Shown here: piece by piece, positions 26,498 to 38,375 of the stretch
How positions within the stretch are numbered: position 1 is the first letter of the stretch
Layout: every line of letters begins with the position of its first letter
Origin: Pectobacterium carotovorum
GTDB lineage: Bacteria > Pseudomonadota > Gammaproteobacteria > Enterobacterales > Enterobacteriaceae
Assembly (NCBI RefSeq): GCF_033898505.1
Contig: NZ_JAXAFK010000001.1
Location: 930,001-994,000, forward strand
Direction: 5' to 3'
Length of the DNA stretch: 64,000 nucleotides
Notes under the pieces: generated by a model
The model's input: only the letters and a program-made list of their open reading frames with translations
What the model was told of the DNA's origin: nothing
Databases searched by the model: none
Translations under genes and position numbers: made by a program

Positions 26498-27250
26498 TTA
26501 TCCGCCACAGACGTCGCAGTGCGGGTTTTTCGGCAGCATCATTTCGCGAAATTGCAGCGTCATTGCATCAAACATCAGCAATCGCCCAGTGGTCAGCTTG
26601 CCGTAGCCGGTCACCAGCTTAATGGCTTCCATTGCCTGCAAACTTCCGATGGTGCCCACCAGCGGCGACATCACGCCTGCTTCGACGCAGGTTAGCGCAT
26701 TGGCGCCGAACAGACGGCTGAGACACTGGTAGCAAGGTTCATCGGGCTGATAGGTAAAGACGCTTATTTGGCCTTCCATCCGAATCGCCGCGCCGGAAAT
26801 CAGCGGCTTCTTGAGCTGAAAGCCAATGCGGTTTAGGCGATTGCGAATGGCGACATTGTCGGTGCAGTCCAGCACTGCGTCGTGTTTGCTGACGAGTTGG
26901 TTCAACGTCTCGTCATCGAGATCGCCATCAACCGTATCGAGCGAAAGGTGCGGATTCATATCGGATAACGTCAGGCGCGCGGATTCGACCTTCGCCATGC
27001 CGATACGCGCGTCGCGATGCAGAACCTGGCGTTGCAGGTTAGACAGCGACACGGTATCAAAATCCAGCAGTGTCAAATGGCCGACGCCGGCGGCGGCCAG
27101 ATACTGCGCGGCGGCACAGCCTAGCCCACCCAGTCCGACAATCAGCAGGCGTGATGCCTTCAGTTTTTCCTGTCCGTCAAAATCAAAGCCGCGCAGCACA
27201 ATCTGTCGATTGTAGCGCAGCATCTCTTCATCGCTCAGTTCCGGCAACAT
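26498..27250 (-). CDS. moeB: Molybdopterin-synthase adenylyltransferase MoeB
   Basis: A 250-aa E1-like enzyme that adenylates the C-terminal Gly-Gly of MoaD for sulfur transfer. Visible are the ATP loop GLGGLG, the RYNRQIVL segment, a conserved Asp in LDCTDN, and two zinc CxxC pairs (CYQC and CDVC). The ATG at 27250 is chosen because homologues start MLPELSDEEMLRYNRQI; an upstream extension inside moeA is not credible. It starts two bases after the moeA stop, giving a moeAB operon. Its partner moaD is in this window near 55.7 kb. Confidence 0.95.
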   Translation of the reverse strand: MLPELSDEEMLRYNRQIVLRGFDFDGQEKLKASRLLIVGLGGLGCAAAQYLAAAGVGHLTLLDFDTVSLSNLQRQVLHRDARIGMAKVESARLTLSDMNPHLSLDTVDGDLDDETLNQLVSKHDAVLDCTDNVAIRNRLNRIGFQLKKPLISGAAIRMEGQISVFTYQPDEPCYQCLSRLFGANALTCVEAGVMSPLVGTIGSLQAMEAIKLVTGYGKLTTGRLLMFDAMTLQFREMMLPKNPHCDVCGG

Positions 27251-27252
27251 AC

Positions 27253-28488
27253 TCAGTGTCCCAGCAGCGCATTGAAGGGCTCGATTTCGACCCATTCGCC
27301 TGCGGCGACATGGCCACGATCCTGCTCAAGTACGATGAAACAGTTACCGAGGCTGAAAGAGCTGAAAACGTGCGAACCTTGATGTCCGGTGGTTCTCACT
27401 TCCAGCTCACCCTGCGCGTTGCGGCTGAAAATGCCGCGTTGGAAATCGGTGCGCCCCGGCGTCTTTTTCAGGGCGCTGGTGGTTTTGACGCGTACACGCG
27501 GCGGCTGGTGCCATTGCGTATAACCGGACAGACGCGCCAGCAGCGGCTGAACCAATTGATAGAACGTTAGCGCAGCGGAAACGGGGTTTCCCGGCAGGCC
27601 ACAGAACCAGGCGTGTTGTAATTTGCCGAAGGCGAAGGGTTTACCGGGTTTGATCGCCAGCTTCCAGAAATGAATATCGCCCAGCTCATCCAGCATTTGC
27701 TTGGTGTAATCCGCCTCACCAACGGAAACGCCGCCGCTGCTAATCACCAGATCGGCAAGCTGGTCAGCCTCATGGAACGCGGCACGCAGGGCTGCCGGAT
27801 CGTCGCGGATAATCCCGAGGTCGTGCACCTCGCAGCCTAGCTGTTCCAGCATCAAACGGACGGCGAAACGGTTGGTGTCATAAATCTGGCCGTCTTCCAG
27901 CGGCTTGCCAACGGGTTGCAGTTCATCCCCGGTAGAAAACACCGCGACTTTCAGACGGCGTACCACGTCAATCTGCGCAATTCCCAGCGAAGCCAGCAGC
28001 GGCAGCTCCGCTACGCCCAGTTTGCAGCCCGCGGGCAGCACGCTGGCACCCGCCTGAATATCCTCTCCCGCCAGACGAATATTTTGACCGGGTTTTACCG
28101 CATGAAGGAAACGGATGCCGTCCTCGCTGACGTCAGCCTGTTCCTGCATGATCACCGCATCGGCACCTGCGGGAATCGGCGCACCGGTCATGATGCGAAT
28201 GCAAGTCCCGACAGGCCATTCACCGGTGAAGGGGGCGCCAGCAAAGGCTTTACCGGCCAGCGGCAGCGTTGTGGAAACGGATAAATCGGCACAGCGTACG
28301 GCATAGCCATCCATCGCGGAATTGGCGAAAGGTGGGACATTAATCGGGGAAGCAATGGCATGGGCGGCGATCCGGCCTGCGGCGTCGAACAGGGATACAC
28401 ACTCTGTCTCGGTGAGGGAAGGAACCTGAGAAAACATGTTTTCCAGGGCTTGTTCAAGAGTCAGTAAACCTGAGGTAACGCTTTCCAT
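27253..28488 (-). CDS. moeA: Molybdopterin molybdotransferase MoeA
   Basis: A 411-aa enzyme that inserts molybdate into adenylated molybdopterin. Motifs: [10 protein letters not shown] in the N-terminal part, [28 protein letters not shown] and GLPGNPVSA in the central MogA-like domain. The ATG at 28488 has GGAG seven bases upstream and gives [19 protein letters not shown], matching the E. coli N-terminus; a GTG at 28494 is too close to that site. First gene of moeAB. Confidence 0.95.
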   Translation of the reverse strand: MESVTSGLLTLEQALENMFSQVPSLTETECVSLFDAAGRIAAHAIASPINVPPFANSAMDGYAVRCADLSVSTTLPLAGKAFAGAPFTGEWPVGTCIRIMTGAPIPAGADAVIMQEQADVSEDGIRFLHAVKPGQNIRLAGEDIQAGASVLPAGCKLGVAELPLLASLGIAQIDVVRRLKVAVFSTGDELQPVGKPLEDGQIYDTNRFAVRLMLEQLGCEVHDLGIIRDDPAALRAAFHEADQLADLVISSGGVSVGEADYTKQMLDELGDIHFWKLAIKPGKPFAFGKLQHAWFCGLPGNPVSAALTFYQLVQPLLARLSGYTQWHQPPRVRVKTTSALKKTPGRTDFQRGIFSRNAQGELEVRTTGHQGSHVFSSFSLGNCFIVLEQDRGHVAAGEWVEIEPFNALLGH

Positions 28489-28512
28489 CTTCACTCCACC
28501 GTTTTTTCATCA

Positions 28513-28573
28513 ATACAGTTTGTTTTATCAATAAGGCTGGTTTCATTAATGAGTCTGGTTTCACTAATAAAAA
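28513..28573. repeat. Imperfect tandem repeat upstream of moeA
   Basis: Three degenerate copies of a unit of about 18-19 bases (TTTGTTTTATCAAT, TGGTTTCATTAAT, TGGTTTCACTAAT with spacers) lie just before moeA. They cover its probable leader or promoter. Function unknown. Confidence 0.5.
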
Positions 28574-28683
28574 GTGTCCCGCCACTACGTCGTTCATGGG
28601 CGAAAACGTGTTTCCTATGCCAGTATTAATTATGTCAGAGTTCGTAACGTGGGTGAATGTATGCAGGTCAAGGAATAGGTTTT

Positions 28684-28953
28684 TATACCCGTCATACTTC
28701 AAGTTGCATGCGCGTTGGCTGCGCTACTCGGCCCACTTACGTGGACCTCGCCCGTTGGGGCCGCTGCAAGCAGCGTTCAAATCTGCTCTGGCAGATTTGT
28801 CAGTCACCCGAATCACTTACCTGAGTAAGCTCATCGGGATTCCTTCTCTTGCCGCGTTACAAGGCTTATAAATAAGCCTCGCCCTGACGGGCCAACGCTC
28901 TGCGTTGTTCAAACGTTAACGTTTGTCCTGAAACTCGAATTATTTAGGGTATG
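28684..28953. repeat. MITE-like interspersed repeat, long form
   Basis: A 270-bp element with imperfect terminal inverted repeats (TATACCCGTCATACTTCAAG at the left, ending TCGAATTATTTAGGGTATG). Interior parts (GCGTTGGCTGC, CACTTAC...GTAAGCTC...GGGATTC, TTGCCGC) also occur in the element at 40010-40136, read in reverse. The long form carries two extra segments rich in small hairpins (AAATCTGC-TCT-GCAGATTT-like, AAGGCTTATAAATAAGCCT, AACGTTAACGTT). No coding capacity. Similar repeats are familiar in Pectobacterium, Yersinia and Serratia. The flanks 28574-28683 and 28954-29247 hold no gene; the latter should include the gsi promoter. Confidence 0.8.
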
Positions 28954-29247
28954 CGCATGAATCCTCGTTAGGCACGGAACGGCAGGGTCATGGTGAAAAA
29001 CAGAGGCCTTCTGCCCACAACTCGAACCATTTCGGGCAAAAATGGGGGAATTTGCATGGGATATTGCATCTGATAGCGCGTCTTTATTGCAATTAACCTA
29101 ATGTTATAAAAGAAATTTTTCACTGTGCTGATTTCAGTTTCCGCTTTACATCATACCTTGCGCTAAATATAGTCGAAAATCGCTGATAATTTGTCCCTGA
29201 TCGCGTTGCGCTGATTCCAGCCGCATTTATATGGAGATTCGCCGTTC

Positions 29248-31149
29248 ATGTCGCCCACACAGGATCATTATGCCTCGCTGTCTTCCCCCGTCCCGGGGCT
29301 TGTTTTGCCTGAAAAACGGGTGGTGGAAGTACGCAACCTGAGTGTGTATTTCGAGCAGCAGGAACAGCGGACGGACGCGGTGCGTAATTTGACGTTCTCT
29401 GTCGATCGGGGCGAAACGCTGGCCATCGTCGGAGAATCCGGATCGGGTAAGTCAGTGACGTCGTTGGCACTGATGCGACTGGTTGAACATGCGGGCGGCG
29501 TGATTCATCAGGGGGATATGCTGTTCCGCCGTCGCGATGGGCAAGTGCTGGATCTCCGTGGAGCCCGTCAGCGTGTGATGCGCACATTGCGTGGGGCAGA
29601 TTTGGCGATGATTTTTCAGGAGCCGATGACGTCGCTGAATCCCGTTTTCCCCGTCGGTGAACAGATAGCCGAGTCGATTCGTTTGCATCAGGGGATGGAC
29701 AGGCGCGCGGCGCGTGCAGAAACATTACGCATGCTGGATCTGGTCAGAATACCGGAAGCGCGCAACGTGCTGGATCGCTACCCGCATCAGCTGTCCGGCG
29801 GCATGCGCCAGCGGGTGATGATTGCGATGGCGCTCTCCTGTAAGCCGTCGCTGCTGATTGCCGATGAACCGACGACCGCACTGGATGTCACCATTCAGGC
29901 GCAAATTCTGCAACTGATCCGCGTGCTACAGCGTGAAATGGAAATGGCCGTGATTTTCATCACCCATGACATGGGCGTGGTGGCGGAAGTGGCTGAACGC
30001 GTATTGGTGATGCACCGTGGAGAAAGCGTCGAAGCGGGAAGCGTTGGACAGATCTTTACTGCACCACAGCACCCGTATACGCAGGGGCTGTTGGCAGCGG
30101 TACCGGCGTTAGGGTCAATGCGCGGTCAGCCGTTCCCGGAAAAATTTCCGCTGCTGGATCAAAACGCAGTCCGTATTGCGGACAGCGTACCGCAGGATAC
30201 CGTTCCCGCGCAGGCGGAGCCGATCTTACAGGTTAGCCATCTGGTGACGCGTTTTCCGATTCGTAGCGGTTTATTGAATCGCGTAACCCGACAGGTACAC
30301 GCGGTGGAAAACGTCAGTTTCGATCTCTGGCCGGGCGAAACGCTTTCGCTGGTTGGCGAATCAGGGTGTGGTAAGTCTACGACCGGTCGCGCGTTGCTCC
30401 AACTGGTTGAAAGCCAGAAGGGCGACATTACCTTTAACGGCCAGCGTATCCATCAGTTAAAAGGTGCTGCGTTACAGCGCCTACGGCGTGATATTCAGCT
30501 GATTTTTCAGGATCCGTATGCGTCACTGGATCCCCGCCTGACGGTCGGGTTCTCGATCATGGAACCGCTGCTGGTGCACAACATCTGCAATCGGCAGGAG
30601 GCGGAAAAACGCGTGGAATGGCTGTTATCACGCGTAGGGTTGGAGCCGGAACACGCCCGGCGCTATCCGCATGAGTTTTCCGGCGGCCAGCGCCAGCGCA
30701 TTTGCATTGCCAGAGCGCTGGCGTTGAACCCTAAAGTAGTGATTGCGGATGAGGCGGTATCCGCGCTGGACGTGTCGATTCAGGCACAAATCATCAATCT
30801 GATGCTGGAACTACAACGTGAGTTCGGCATCGCGTTTTTGTTTATTTCACATGATATGGCGGTGGTCGAGCGTATCAGCCATCGCGTGGCGGTGATGTAC
30901 ATGGGGCAGATTGTTGAGATTGGCTCACGGCAAGACGTATTCGAGCGGCCTCGGCATCCTTATACCCGCAAGCTGATGTCGGCAGTCCCGATTGCCGATC
31001 CCTCATGCCGCCAGCGTGAGCAGGTGCTGCTGGTTGATGAAATACCCAGCCCGATTCGCGCGCTTGGCGACGAACCGATCACGGCGCCTCTGGTGCAGGT
31101 GGGGGAGCGACACTTTGTTGCGCACCATCCGATAGCTGGCGCTTACTGA
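29248..31149 (+). CDS. gsiA: Glutathione importer ATPase GsiA
   Basis: A 633-aa double ABC ATPase of the peptide/opine/nickel uptake family. Domain 1 has Walker A GESGSGKS (62-69), LSGGMRQRV and [12 protein letters not shown]. Domain 2 has [17 protein letters not shown] and [11 protein letters not shown]. Fusion of both ATPase halves and the order gsiABCD identify the glutathione importer of E. coli. GGAG lies 13 bases before the ATG, a rather long spacing. The operon brings in periplasmic glutathione and related peptides. Confidence 0.93.
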   Translation: MSPTQDHYASLSSPVPGLVLPEKRVVEVRNLSVYFEQQEQRTDAVRNLTFSVDRGETLAIVGESGSGKSVTSLALMRLVEHAGGVIHQGDMLFRRRDGQVLDLRGARQRVMRTLRGADLAMIFQEPMTSLNPVFPVGEQIAESIRLHQGMDRRAARAETLRMLDLVRIPEARNVLDRYPHQLSGGMRQRVMIAMALSCKPSLLIADEPTTALDVTIQAQILQLIRVLQREMEMAVIFITHDMGVVAEVAERVLVMHRGESVEAGSVGQIFTAPQHPYTQGLLAAVPALGSMRGQPFPEKFPLLDQNAVRIADSVPQDTVPAQAEPILQVSHLVTRFPIRSGLLNRVTRQVHAVENVSFDLWPGETLSLVGESGCGKSTTGRALLQLVESQKGDITFNGQRIHQLKGAALQRLRRDIQLIFQDPYASLDPRLTVGFSIMEPLLVHNICNRQEAEKRVEWLLSRVGLEPEHARRYPHEFSGGQRQRICIARALALNPKVVIADEAVSALDVSIQAQIINLMLELQREFGIAFLFISHDMAVVERISHRVAVMYMGQIVEIGSRQDVFERPRHPYTRKLMSAVPIADPSCRQREQVLLVDEIPSPIRALGDEPITAPLVQVGERHFVAHHPIAGAY

Positions 31150-31174
31150 CAGGGATTCACAAGGAGAACGTAGC

Positions 31175-32719
31175 ATGAGCGTAATGACGATAAAACGGCG
31201 CTGGTTAGTCGCCGCAGGGGTAACCGCTGTCATGGCGGCTTCGCCCGTCTGGGCAGCCAAAGATGCGGTTATCGCCGTGGGTTCCACTTTTACCAGCCTG
31301 GATCCGTACGATGCCAACGATTCGCTATCGCAGACGGTAGCTAAGTCCTTCTATCAGGGGCTATTTGGCTTCGATAAAGATATGAAGCTGGTGAACGTGC
31401 TGGCGGACAGTTATGACGTGAGTCCGGATGGCCTGACGTATACCGTTAAGCTGCATCCTGGCGTCAAATTTCACGATGGATCGGCGTTTAACGCCGCCGC
31501 GGTGAAAGTGAATCTGGATCGCGCCAGTAATCCAGATAACCGCCTGAAGCGATATAACCTGTTCAAGATGATCGAAAAAACCGACGTGGTTGACGATCTG
31601 ACGGTAAAAATCACACTGAAGACGCCATTCTCGGCGTTCGTTAACAATCTGGCGCATCCAGCGGCAGTGATGATCTCTCCGGCGGCATTAAAGCAGTACG
31701 GCAAGGATATTGGCTTCCATCCGGTAGGCACCGGCCCATACCGCTTTGTGGCCTGGAATCAGACCGATTTTGTCAAAGTCGAGAAATTCAGCGGCTACTG
31801 GAAGGCGGGTTTGCCGAAACTGGACAGCATTACCTGGCGTCCGGTCGTGGATAACAACACGCGCGCGGCACTGCTGCAAACCGGCGAAGCTCAGTTTGCT
31901 TATCCCATACCGTTCGAGCAGGCCAAGGTGTTGGAGAAAAATGACAAGCTGGCTCTGGTGGCGTCGCCGTCGATTCTGCACCGTTACATCAGCATGAACG
32001 TGACGCAGAAACCGTTTGATAACCCGAAAGTTCGGCAGGCGCTGAACTACGCGATCAACAAAGAGGCGCTGATTAAAGTCGCGTTCTCCGGCTATGCGAC
32101 GCCCGCCGAAGGGCCACTGCCGGGCAGCATTGATTATTCAGTAAAATATCAGCCGTGGCCTTACGATCCGGCGAAGGCGCGCGAGCTGCTGAAAGAAGCT
32201 GGCTACCCTGACGGCTTTACCACCACGCTCTGGTCGTCACATAACCACAGTACGGCGCAGAAAGTCTTGCAGTTCACACAGCAACAGCTGGCGCAGGTCG
32301 GCGTGAAAGTGCAGGTGACCGCTATGGATGCGGGGCAGCGCGCTGCGGAAGTGGAAGGTAAAGGCGTGAAAGAAACGGGCGTTCGCCTGTTCTACACCGG
32401 CTGGTCAGCTTCTACGGGTGAGGCGGATTGGGCGCTGTCGCCGCTGTTTGCGACGGCTTCCTGGCCACCTGCGCAGTTCAACACGGCGTTTTACAGCAAC
32501 CCACAGGTTGATGCGGATCTGGCGAATGCCCTGAAAACCACGGATCGGACGGAAAAACAGAAACTGTATCAGGATGCACAGGACAAAATCTGGGCGGATG
32601 CGCCGTGGATTTTCCTGGCGACAGAGCGTTTAGTCTCGGCCAACAGCAAAAAACTGACCGGGTTTTACGTGATGCCGGATACCTTGTTCAGTTTTGAAGA
32701 AGCCGACCTGAAGGAATAA
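31175..32719 (+). CDS. gsiB: Glutathione-binding protein GsiB
   Basis: A 514-aa periplasmic binding protein of the DppA/OppA-like family (SBP_bac_5). The signal peptide ends near residue 28 (MAASPVWA). [32 protein letters not shown] and [11 protein letters not shown] are family signatures. AAGGAGAACG precedes the ATG, 25 bases after gsiA. It hands glutathione to the GsiCD permease. Confidence 0.93.
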   Translation: MSVMTIKRRWLVAAGVTAVMAASPVWAAKDAVIAVGSTFTSLDPYDANDSLSQTVAKSFYQGLFGFDKDMKLVNVLADSYDVSPDGLTYTVKLHPGVKFHDGSAFNAAAVKVNLDRASNPDNRLKRYNLFKMIEKTDVVDDLTVKITLKTPFSAFVNNLAHPAAVMISPAALKQYGKDIGFHPVGTGPYRFVAWNQTDFVKVEKFSGYWKAGLPKLDSITWRPVVDNNTRAALLQTGEAQFAYPIPFEQAKVLEKNDKLALVASPSILHRYISMNVTQKPFDNPKVRQALNYAINKEALIKVAFSGYATPAEGPLPGSIDYSVKYQPWPYDPAKARELLKEAGYPDGFTTTLWSSHNHSTAQKVLQFTQQQLAQVGVKVQVTAMDAGQRAAEVEGKGVKETGVRLFYTGWSASTGEADWALSPLFATASWPPAQFNTAFYSNPQVDADLANALKTTDRTEKQKLYQDAQDKIWADAPWIFLATERLVSANSKKLTGFYVMPDTLFSFEEADLKE

Positions 32720-32827
32720 TTCACCGCAAAAGAATGACCAGGGAGTCGGGTGGCCGTAAGGCTGCCCGCAGTGGTCAACACACGTCCACTTATAGGGAGT
32801 CTGACGCATGTCTGTGGAAAACCGTTC

Positions 32828-33748
32828 ATGCTGAATTATTTTATTAAACGACTACTGGGACTGATTCCCACGCTCCTGATTGTGATGGTGCTGGTGTTCC
32901 TGTTCGTTCACCTGTTACCCGGCGATCCGGCGCGTTTAGCCGCCGGGCGGGAAGCGGATGCTGCCGTCATCGAGATGGTTCGGCAGGATCTGGGGCTGGA
33001 TAAACCGCTGCCGCACCAGTTCTGGCACTTCCTTACCAATATCCTGCAAGGGGATTTGGGGACGTCGATGGTGTCGAAGCGTCCGGTCACGGAAGAGATC
33101 GCCATGCGTTTTATGCCGACCTTTTGGCTGACGGTGTGCAGCATGGTGTGGGCGGTGATTTTTGGTATGGCGATCGGCATCGTATCGGCCGTGTGGCGCA
33201 ATGGCTGGCCGGACAGGATCGGAATGACGCTGGCGGTATCCGGCCTCTCTTTCCCTGCCTTTGCGCTCGGTATGCTGTTAATGCAGATTTTTTCTGTCGA
33301 ACTGGGGTGGCTGCCGACGGTGGGGGCGGACACCTGGCTGCACTACATTTTGCCCTCGCTGACGCTGGGCGCGGCGGTGGCGGCGGTGATGGCGCGTTTT
33401 ACCCGAGCGTCGTTTGTCGATGTGTTGCAGGAAGACTATATGCGCACGGCGCGGGCAAAAGGCGTGCGTGAATCGCTGGTTGTGGTGAAGCACGGACTGC
33501 GTAATGCGCTGATTCCCGTGGTGACGATGATGGGGCTGCAATTTGGTTTCTTGCTCGGCGGCTCAATCGTTGTGGAGAAGGTTTTCAACTGGCCGGGGCT
33601 GGGGCGGCTGCTGGTGGATGCGGTGGAGATGCGTGACTATCCGGTGATTCAGGCCGAGGTACTGCTGTTTTCGCTAGAGTTTATTCTGATCAATCTGCTG
33701 GTGGATATGCTGTATGCCGCGATTAATCCAGCCATTCGTTATAAATAA
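32828..33748 (+). CDS. gsiC: Glutathione transporter permease GsiC
   Basis: A 306-aa inner-membrane permease, exactly the E. coli length when started at the ATG at 32828 ([24 protein letters not shown]). A frame extension upstream to a GTG at 32750 has no support. Six hydrophobic segments, and the coupling motif [15 protein letters not shown] that contacts the ATPase. The sequence ends with [11 protein letters not shown]. It pairs with GsiD. Confidence 0.93.
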   Translation: MLNYFIKRLLGLIPTLLIVMVLVFLFVHLLPGDPARLAAGREADAAVIEMVRQDLGLDKPLPHQFWHFLTNILQGDLGTSMVSKRPVTEEIAMRFMPTFWLTVCSMVWAVIFGMAIGIVSAVWRNGWPDRIGMTLAVSGLSFPAFALGMLLMQIFSVELGWLPTVGADTWLHYILPSLTLGAAVAAVMARFTRASFVDVLQEDYMRTARAKGVRESLVVVKHGLRNALIPVVTMMGLQFGFLLGGSIVVEKVFNWPGLGRLLVDAVEMRDYPVIQAEVLLFSLEFILINLLVDMLYAAINPAIRYK

Positions 33749-33757
33749 GGAAAGGGA

Positions 33758-34663
33758 ATGAGACACTGGCGACGTAAAGCTATGCTGGCGACGCTCCCTG
33801 TCATTAGGGATAAGCCGGTTCGTACGCCGTGGCGTGAATTCTGGCGGCGGTTTCTTCGGCAGCACGTTGCGGTCACCGCTGGCGTGTTTGTGCTGCTGCT
33901 GGTTGCGATCGCGTTTCTGGCACCGTATCTGATGCCCTATGACGCCGAGAACTATTTCGATTATGAACGTCTGAATGAAGGTCCGTCTGCGGCACACTGG
34001 CTGGGGGTGGATTCATTAGGGCGAGATATTTTCAGCCGGATCCTGATGGGAACGCGTATTTCACTGGCGGCGGGCATTCTCTCGGTGCTGGTCGGGATGA
34101 TTATCGGCACGACACTGGGTCTGCTGGCGGGTTACTACGAAGGATGGGCGGACAGAATCATCATGCGCATATGCGATGTGCTGTTTGCCTTTCCGGGGAT
34201 ATTGCTGGCGATTGCTGTTGTAGCGATTATGGGCAGTGGGATGGCGAATGTGGTTGTCGCAGTCGCGATTTTCAGCATTCCGGCGTTCGCCCGTCTGGTA
34301 CGGGGCAACACGCTGGTGCTGAAACAGCTGACCTACATTGAATCTGCCCGCAGTATTGGCGCCAGTGATGCGACGATCCTCTTTCGGCATATTCTGCCCG
34401 GCTCGGTGTCTTCCATCGTGGTGTTCTTCTCGATGCGCATTGGGATGTCGATCATCACGGCAGCCAGCCTGTCATTTTTAGGGCTTGGCGCACAGCCGCC
34501 GATGCCGGAGTGGGGGGCGATGCTGAATGAAGCGCGATCGGACATGGTTATTGCACCGCATGTTGCAATTTTCCCCAGTCTGGCGATCTTTCTGACGGTA
34601 CTGGCGTTTAATTTATTGGGTGACGGCCTGCGCGATGCGCTCGACCCGAAGCTGAAAAGCTGA
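33758..34663 (+). CDS. gsiD: Glutathione transporter permease GsiD
   Basis: A 301-aa inner-membrane permease. The conserved N-terminal [20 protein letters not shown] precedes the first membrane segment; [33 protein letters not shown] is nearly the E. coli sequence. The EAA-type coupling loop is [34 protein letters not shown] precedes the ATG, ten bases after gsiC. Last gene of the gsi operon. Confidence 0.93.
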   Translation: MRHWRRKAMLATLPVIRDKPVRTPWREFWRRFLRQHVAVTAGVFVLLLVAIAFLAPYLMPYDAENYFDYERLNEGPSAAHWLGVDSLGRDIFSRILMGTRISLAAGILSVLVGMIIGTTLGLLAGYYEGWADRIIMRICDVLFAFPGILLAIAVVAIMGSGMANVVVAVAIFSIPAFARLVRGNTLVLKQLTYIESARSIGASDATILFRHILPGSVSSIVVFFSMRIGMSIITAASLSFLGLGAQPPMPEWGAMLNEARSDMVIAPHVAIFPSLAIFLTVLAFNLLGDGLRDALDPKLKS

Positions 34664-34667
34664 ATAA

Positions 34668-34695
34668 AAAAAGCGCGGCAAATGCCGCGCTTTTT
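34668..34695. terminator. Bidirectional terminator between gsiD and maeA
   Basis: AAAAAGCGCGGCA-AA-TGCCGCGCTTTTT, a perfect 13-bp stem with A-run and T-run on opposite sides, five bases after the gsiD stop and 15 from the maeA stop. Works for both convergent units. Confidence 0.93.
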
Positions 34696-34710
34696 AGCGG
34701 TAACACACCA

Positions 34711-36408
34711 TTAGAATGAGGTGCGTTTGTAGCTACGGTACTGCGGCTGCCAGAAGTTGTGCTCAATCGCCTTTTGCAGCGCATCCGACGAGGTCACCAC
34801 GGCGGCGCCCTGCAGCTGTGCGGCTTTACCCACTTCCAGTGCAATACGCTTAGACACCTGCTGGATATCGGCCAGATCCGGCAGCAGAGCGCCTTCACCG
34901 TTATTCGCCAGCGGCGAGCAGTCAGCCAGCGCGCGGCTGGCGGCCATCAGCATTCCGTCAGTGATACGCTTCGCACCCGACGCCAGTACCCCTAACCCGA
35001 TACCTGGGAAAATGTAGGAGTTGTTGCACTGCGCGATAGGGAAGACCTTATCCTGATAGTTCACCGGGGAGAACGGGCTACCGGTCGCAACCAGCGCGGA
35101 GCCTTCCGTCCAGCGAATGATGTCTTCCGGACGAGCTTCCACGCGGGAGGTCGGGTTAGACAGCGGCATCACGATAGGACGAGCACAGTGTTTGTGCATT
35201 TCACGGATAATTTCTTCCGTGAACAGACCCGGTTGGCCGGATACGCCGATCAGGATGGTTGGTTTGGCATTGCGTACCACTTCCAGCAGGGAGATGGCAT
35301 CGCTGTTGCAGTCCCAGCCAGCCAGCAGTTCGCTTTTCTGCACCAGTTTGCTCTGGAAATCGAGCAGGTTCGGCAGTTTGTCCGTCAGCAGACCGAAGCG
35401 GTCAACCATGAAGACGCGTGCGCGTGCTTCTTCTTCGCTCAGCCCTTCGGATTTCATCTGTGCGATGATTTGTTCAGCGATACCGCAGCCTGCGGAACCG
35501 GCGCCCAGGAAGGCTACGGTCTGGTCGCGTAACTGCGTGCCTGCTGCACGGCTGGCGGCAATCAGGCTGCCGATAGCGACGGCGGCAGTGCCCTGAATGT
35601 CATCGTTAAAGCTACAAATTTCGTCACGATAGCGGTTCAGCAGCGGTGTCGCATTTTTCTGTGCGAAGTCTTCAAACTGCAACAGCACGTTCGGCCAGCG
35701 GCGTTTCACAGCCTGAATGAATTCGTCAACAAATTCATAATATTCGTCATCCGTGATACGCGGATGGCGCCAGCCCATGTACAGCGGATCGTTCAGGCGC
35801 TGCGGGTTGTTGGTGCCGACATCCAGAACGACGGGCAGGGTGTAGGCTGGGCTGATACCGCCACACGCGGTGTACAGCGACAGCTTACCGATTGGAATCC
35901 CCATGCCGCCGATGCCCTGATCGCCCAGACCCAGAATACGCTCACCGTCGGTCACAACGATGACTTTCACGTTCTGTTTGGTGGCGTTTTGCAGCATATC
36001 ATCGATATGTGCGCGGTTAGGGTAGGAGATAAACAGGCCACGGGCGCGGCGATAGATATCGGAGAAGTGCTCACAGGCTTCGCCAACGGTCGGGGTGTAG
36101 ATGATAGGCATCATCTCACTGAGGTGACCGTCCAACAGGCGGTAGAACAGGGTTTCGTTGGTATCCTGAATATTGCGCAGGTAAACGTGTTTTTCAATAT
36201 CGTGTTTGAATTCCTGATACTGACGCCAGGCGCGTTCTGCCTGTTCTTCGATGGTTTCGACGGCTTCAGGCAGCAGACCATGCAGGTTAAAGTTAGCGCG
36301 TTCTTCTTCGGTAAACGCGCTGCCTTTATTCAGCAGGGGAAATTCAAGCAAGATTGGGCCAGCGTAGGGAATATGGAGAGGACGTTTGCTTTCGTATTCT
36401 AATTCCAT
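34711..36408 (-). CDS. maeA: NAD-dependent malic enzyme
   Basis: A 565-aa oxidative decarboxylase of malate to pyruvate, cytosolic, same length as E. coli MaeA. Signatures: [49 protein letters not shown] (catalytic and metal region), [14 protein letters not shown] with the metal Asp, and the NAD loop [15 protein letters not shown]. Ends RSYKRTSF. Single gene. Confidence 0.96.
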   Translation of the reverse strand: MELEYESKRPLHIPYAGPILLEFPLLNKGSAFTEEERANFNLHGLLPEAVETIEEQAERAWRQYQEFKHDIEKHVYLRNIQDTNETLFYRLLDGHLSEMMPIIYTPTVGEACEHFSDIYRRARGLFISYPNRAHIDDMLQNATKQNVKVIVVTDGERILGLGDQGIGGMGIPIGKLSLYTACGGISPAYTLPVVLDVGTNNPQRLNDPLYMGWRHPRITDDEYYEFVDEFIQAVKRRWPNVLLQFEDFAQKNATPLLNRYRDEICSFNDDIQGTAAVAIGSLIAASRAAGTQLRDQTVAFLGAGSAGCGIAEQIIAQMKSEGLSEEEARARVFMVDRFGLLTDKLPNLLDFQSKLVQKSELLAGWDCNSDAISLLEVVRNAKPTILIGVSGQPGLFTEEIIREMHKHCARPIVMPLSNPTSRVEARPEDIIRWTEGSALVATGSPFSPVNYQDKVFPIAQCNNSYIFPGIGLGVLASGAKRITDGMLMAASRALADCSPLANNGEGALLPDLADIQQVSKRIALEVGKAAQLQGAAVVTSSDALQKAIEHNFWQPQYRSYKRTSF

Positions 36409-36616
36409 GACTTTTTACTCTTCGGATAACAGAAAAAAACTCAGGTGTTGTCGATAAAAACTGTTGCGGATCTTAAATTACCCAGAGAATATGTACAGAA
36501 ATTGTTAATTAAAATAGTTACAGATGGCTTGCATCTTAGTCGAAATGCAGGCTTTATCGATTCACCTCTCGTTTTTCACACTTCCCTTTGCTGAAATCCT
36601 GCACATACCTCCGCTG

Positions 36617-37507
36617 TTATTCCTCAATAAAGTGGTGTTCAACGTCGGTGCAGCCCAACTCGGCCAGCATAATTTGCGAAATTGCCCAGTGGCTGACAAC
36701 CGCATTGCGACGTTCAACGACAACGGCATGTTTCACCGTGCACAGATCTTCACCGGCAAGGTTCATCAGATTTAATGCGGCTTGCAAAGGTGGCAGGCTA
36801 GGGTTGAATGCCGCATTTTCTGCGTAGCGCCCGGTATAGGTATTGCCACTTGAGGTTTCCAACGCGATGCCGCTAATGGCGTTGCTATAGGGAGCATGAC
36901 TACGGTTGGCGGCATCCAGCGCCTGACGTGCAAGTGCATTCACATTCTGCAAGGTTGCACCGTGGTTGACGTCATCCATCAGTAAGGTATCAATTTGCAG
37001 ATCGACGGGGCCAAAGGAGTCCGGCAGATAGTGGCTGAGCACGGCAGGCTGGCGACCCGGTAGTTGAATACGCAGCGATGCCGCATTGCGCAATTCGTTC
37101 ATAAACTGGCGGCAGTGGCCGCATGGCGTGTAGTTCACAGTGACGGCCTGCAATCCCCGCTCATTGCGCAGCCAGGCATGACTGACGGCGCTCTGCTCGG
37201 CGTGTACCGTTTGCTGAAGCTGAACGGCACTGAACTCCATGTTGGCACCAAAGTAGAAATTACCGCTAAGCCCTTGTGCAATCGCGCCAACCTGAAAATT
37301 CGAGATAGGTGCCTGTGCGCAGGCGGCGGCCAGCGGCAATAACGCAAAGGCCAATGCATCGGTGTCTAACTGGCTGGCTTCACAGACGGCATTCACTTCG
37401 TCCGCGGTTAGCATGGCGGCGAAATCCGGTTTATCGAGCAGTGGGCGGATCGCGGCTTGCAGACTGGCAGGTAATTGCTGGAAGGCGTTTTCAAATCGTA
37501 GATGCAT
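36617..37507 (-). CDS. cdd: Cytidine deaminase
   Basis: A 296-aa zinc enzyme deaminating cytidine and deoxycytidine, of the long two-domain type found in enterobacteria (E. coli 294 aa). The zinc and catalytic motif HAEQSA and the paired cysteines in PCGHCRQF are visible near residues 100-135. The C-terminal domain is the inactive copy of the fold. A CRP-like site lies upstream, consistent with the CRP/CytR control known for E. coli cdd. Confidence 0.95.
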   Translation of the reverse strand: MHLRFENAFQQLPASLQAAIRPLLDKPDFAAMLTADEVNAVCEASQLDTDALAFALLPLAAACAQAPISNFQVGAIAQGLSGNFYFGANMEFSAVQLQQTVHAEQSAVSHAWLRNERGLQAVTVNYTPCGHCRQFMNELRNAASLRIQLPGRQPAVLSHYLPDSFGPVDLQIDTLLMDDVNHGATLQNVNALARQALDAANRSHAPYSNAISGIALETSSGNTYTGRYAENAAFNPSLPPLQAALNLMNLAGEDLCTVKHAVVVERRNAVVSHWAISQIMLAELGCTDVEHHFIEE

Positions 37508-37567
37508 AGTGGCTTACTCTTTTTACCCGTCAATGACGTCATGTTAGGTAGCAGAGTAGCAATAAAT

Positions 37568-37583
37568 TGTGATCAAAATCTCT
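37568..37583. promoter_or_regulatory. Possible CRP site upstream of cdd
   Basis: TGTGATCAAAATCTCT has a perfect left half (TGTGA) and a weak right half, about 60 bases before the cdd start. E. coli cdd is activated by CRP and repressed by CytR, so the position is sensible. Confidence 0.45.
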
Positions 37584-37679
37584 TTGTTGAATGAAATGAC
37601 TGCAAATTAACTTCTAAATGCGAGATGTATCTCAATTTTATAGTGGACGATGCGAGATACACACCGTCCCTCTCTGGCC

Positions 37680-38375
37680 TCAACTAGCGATGTGCAGTAG
37701 TACGGGGAAGACAAACGGAGCAATCAGCGACGTGATGATCCCGCAGATGACCAGCGCCAGTGAGCTGAATGCGCCCTCCTGATAATCAACCTCCGCACAG
37801 CGCGCCGTACCGAGGGCGTGGGAGGCGGTGCCCATTGACAACCCGCGTGCGGCTTTGGTTTTTATACCCACGCGGTTGAACAGGCTGTGGCCTAATACGG
37901 CACCGAGAATACCGACAAAAATTACGCAGACGGCGCTGATAGCCGGAATACCGCCAATAGAACTGGCGACGGCCATCGCAATTGGTGTGGTGACGGATTT
38001 AGGCAGCACTGAGGCCGCAATTTCTGGCGAAGCGCCCATCCACAGCGCCACCAGCGTGCCGGAGATAATGGCTGTCAGGCTGCCGATGAAGCACACGCTG
38101 ATGATCGACTTCCAGCGGGCGCGAATTTGGTGTAACTGCTCATAAAGCGGGAACGCCAGCGCGACCACCGCCGGTTGCAGCAGGTCGTTAAGGACCTTAC
38201 TGCCTTGAAAATAGTGCTCGTAGGGAATCTTCAACACCAGCAGCAGCGGAATAATAATCGCCATCGACACCAGCAGCGGGTTCAACAGGGAGAGCCTGGT
38301 CAGCACGGCCAGTTTACGTGCGGCGAAAAAGACAATCAGGGTGAGGGGCAGAGACCACCACAAATAGCTGAACAT
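37680..38375 (-). CDS. yohK: CidB/LrgB-family membrane protein YohK
   Basis: A 231-aa inner-membrane protein with about six segments. The motif PKSVTTPIAMAVASSIGGIPA is the family hallmark, followed by GTASHALGTARCAE. It works with YohJ; the CidAB/LrgAB families are holin-like or export pyruvate and 3-hydroxypropionate-type acids in different bacteria. The start ATG overlaps the yohJ stop by one base (TAATG). Confidence 0.92.
   Translation of the reverse strand: MFSYLWWSLPLTLIVFFAARKLAVLTRLSLLNPLLVSMAIIIPLLLVLKIPYEHYFQGSKVLNDLLQPAVVALAFPLYEQLHQIRARWKSIISVCFIGSLTAIISGTLVALWMGASPEIAASVLPKSVTTPIAMAVASSIGGIPAISAVCVIFVGILGAVLGHSLFNRVGIKTKAARGLSMGTASHALGTARCAEVDYQEGAFSSLALVICGIITSLIAPFVFPVLLHIAS

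Noticed and set aside
28454..28702. Minus-strand frame over the moeA leader encoding repeated LMKPALLIK-like segments
   Set aside because: The peptide is a by-product of the tandem repeat, overlaps the moeA start and has no ribosome binding site.
37618..37665. Operator formed by GCGAGATGTATCTC and GCGAGATACA between yohK and cdd
   Set aside because: A short imperfect repeat exists but matches no regulator site I recognise, and its place relative to a promoter is unclear.
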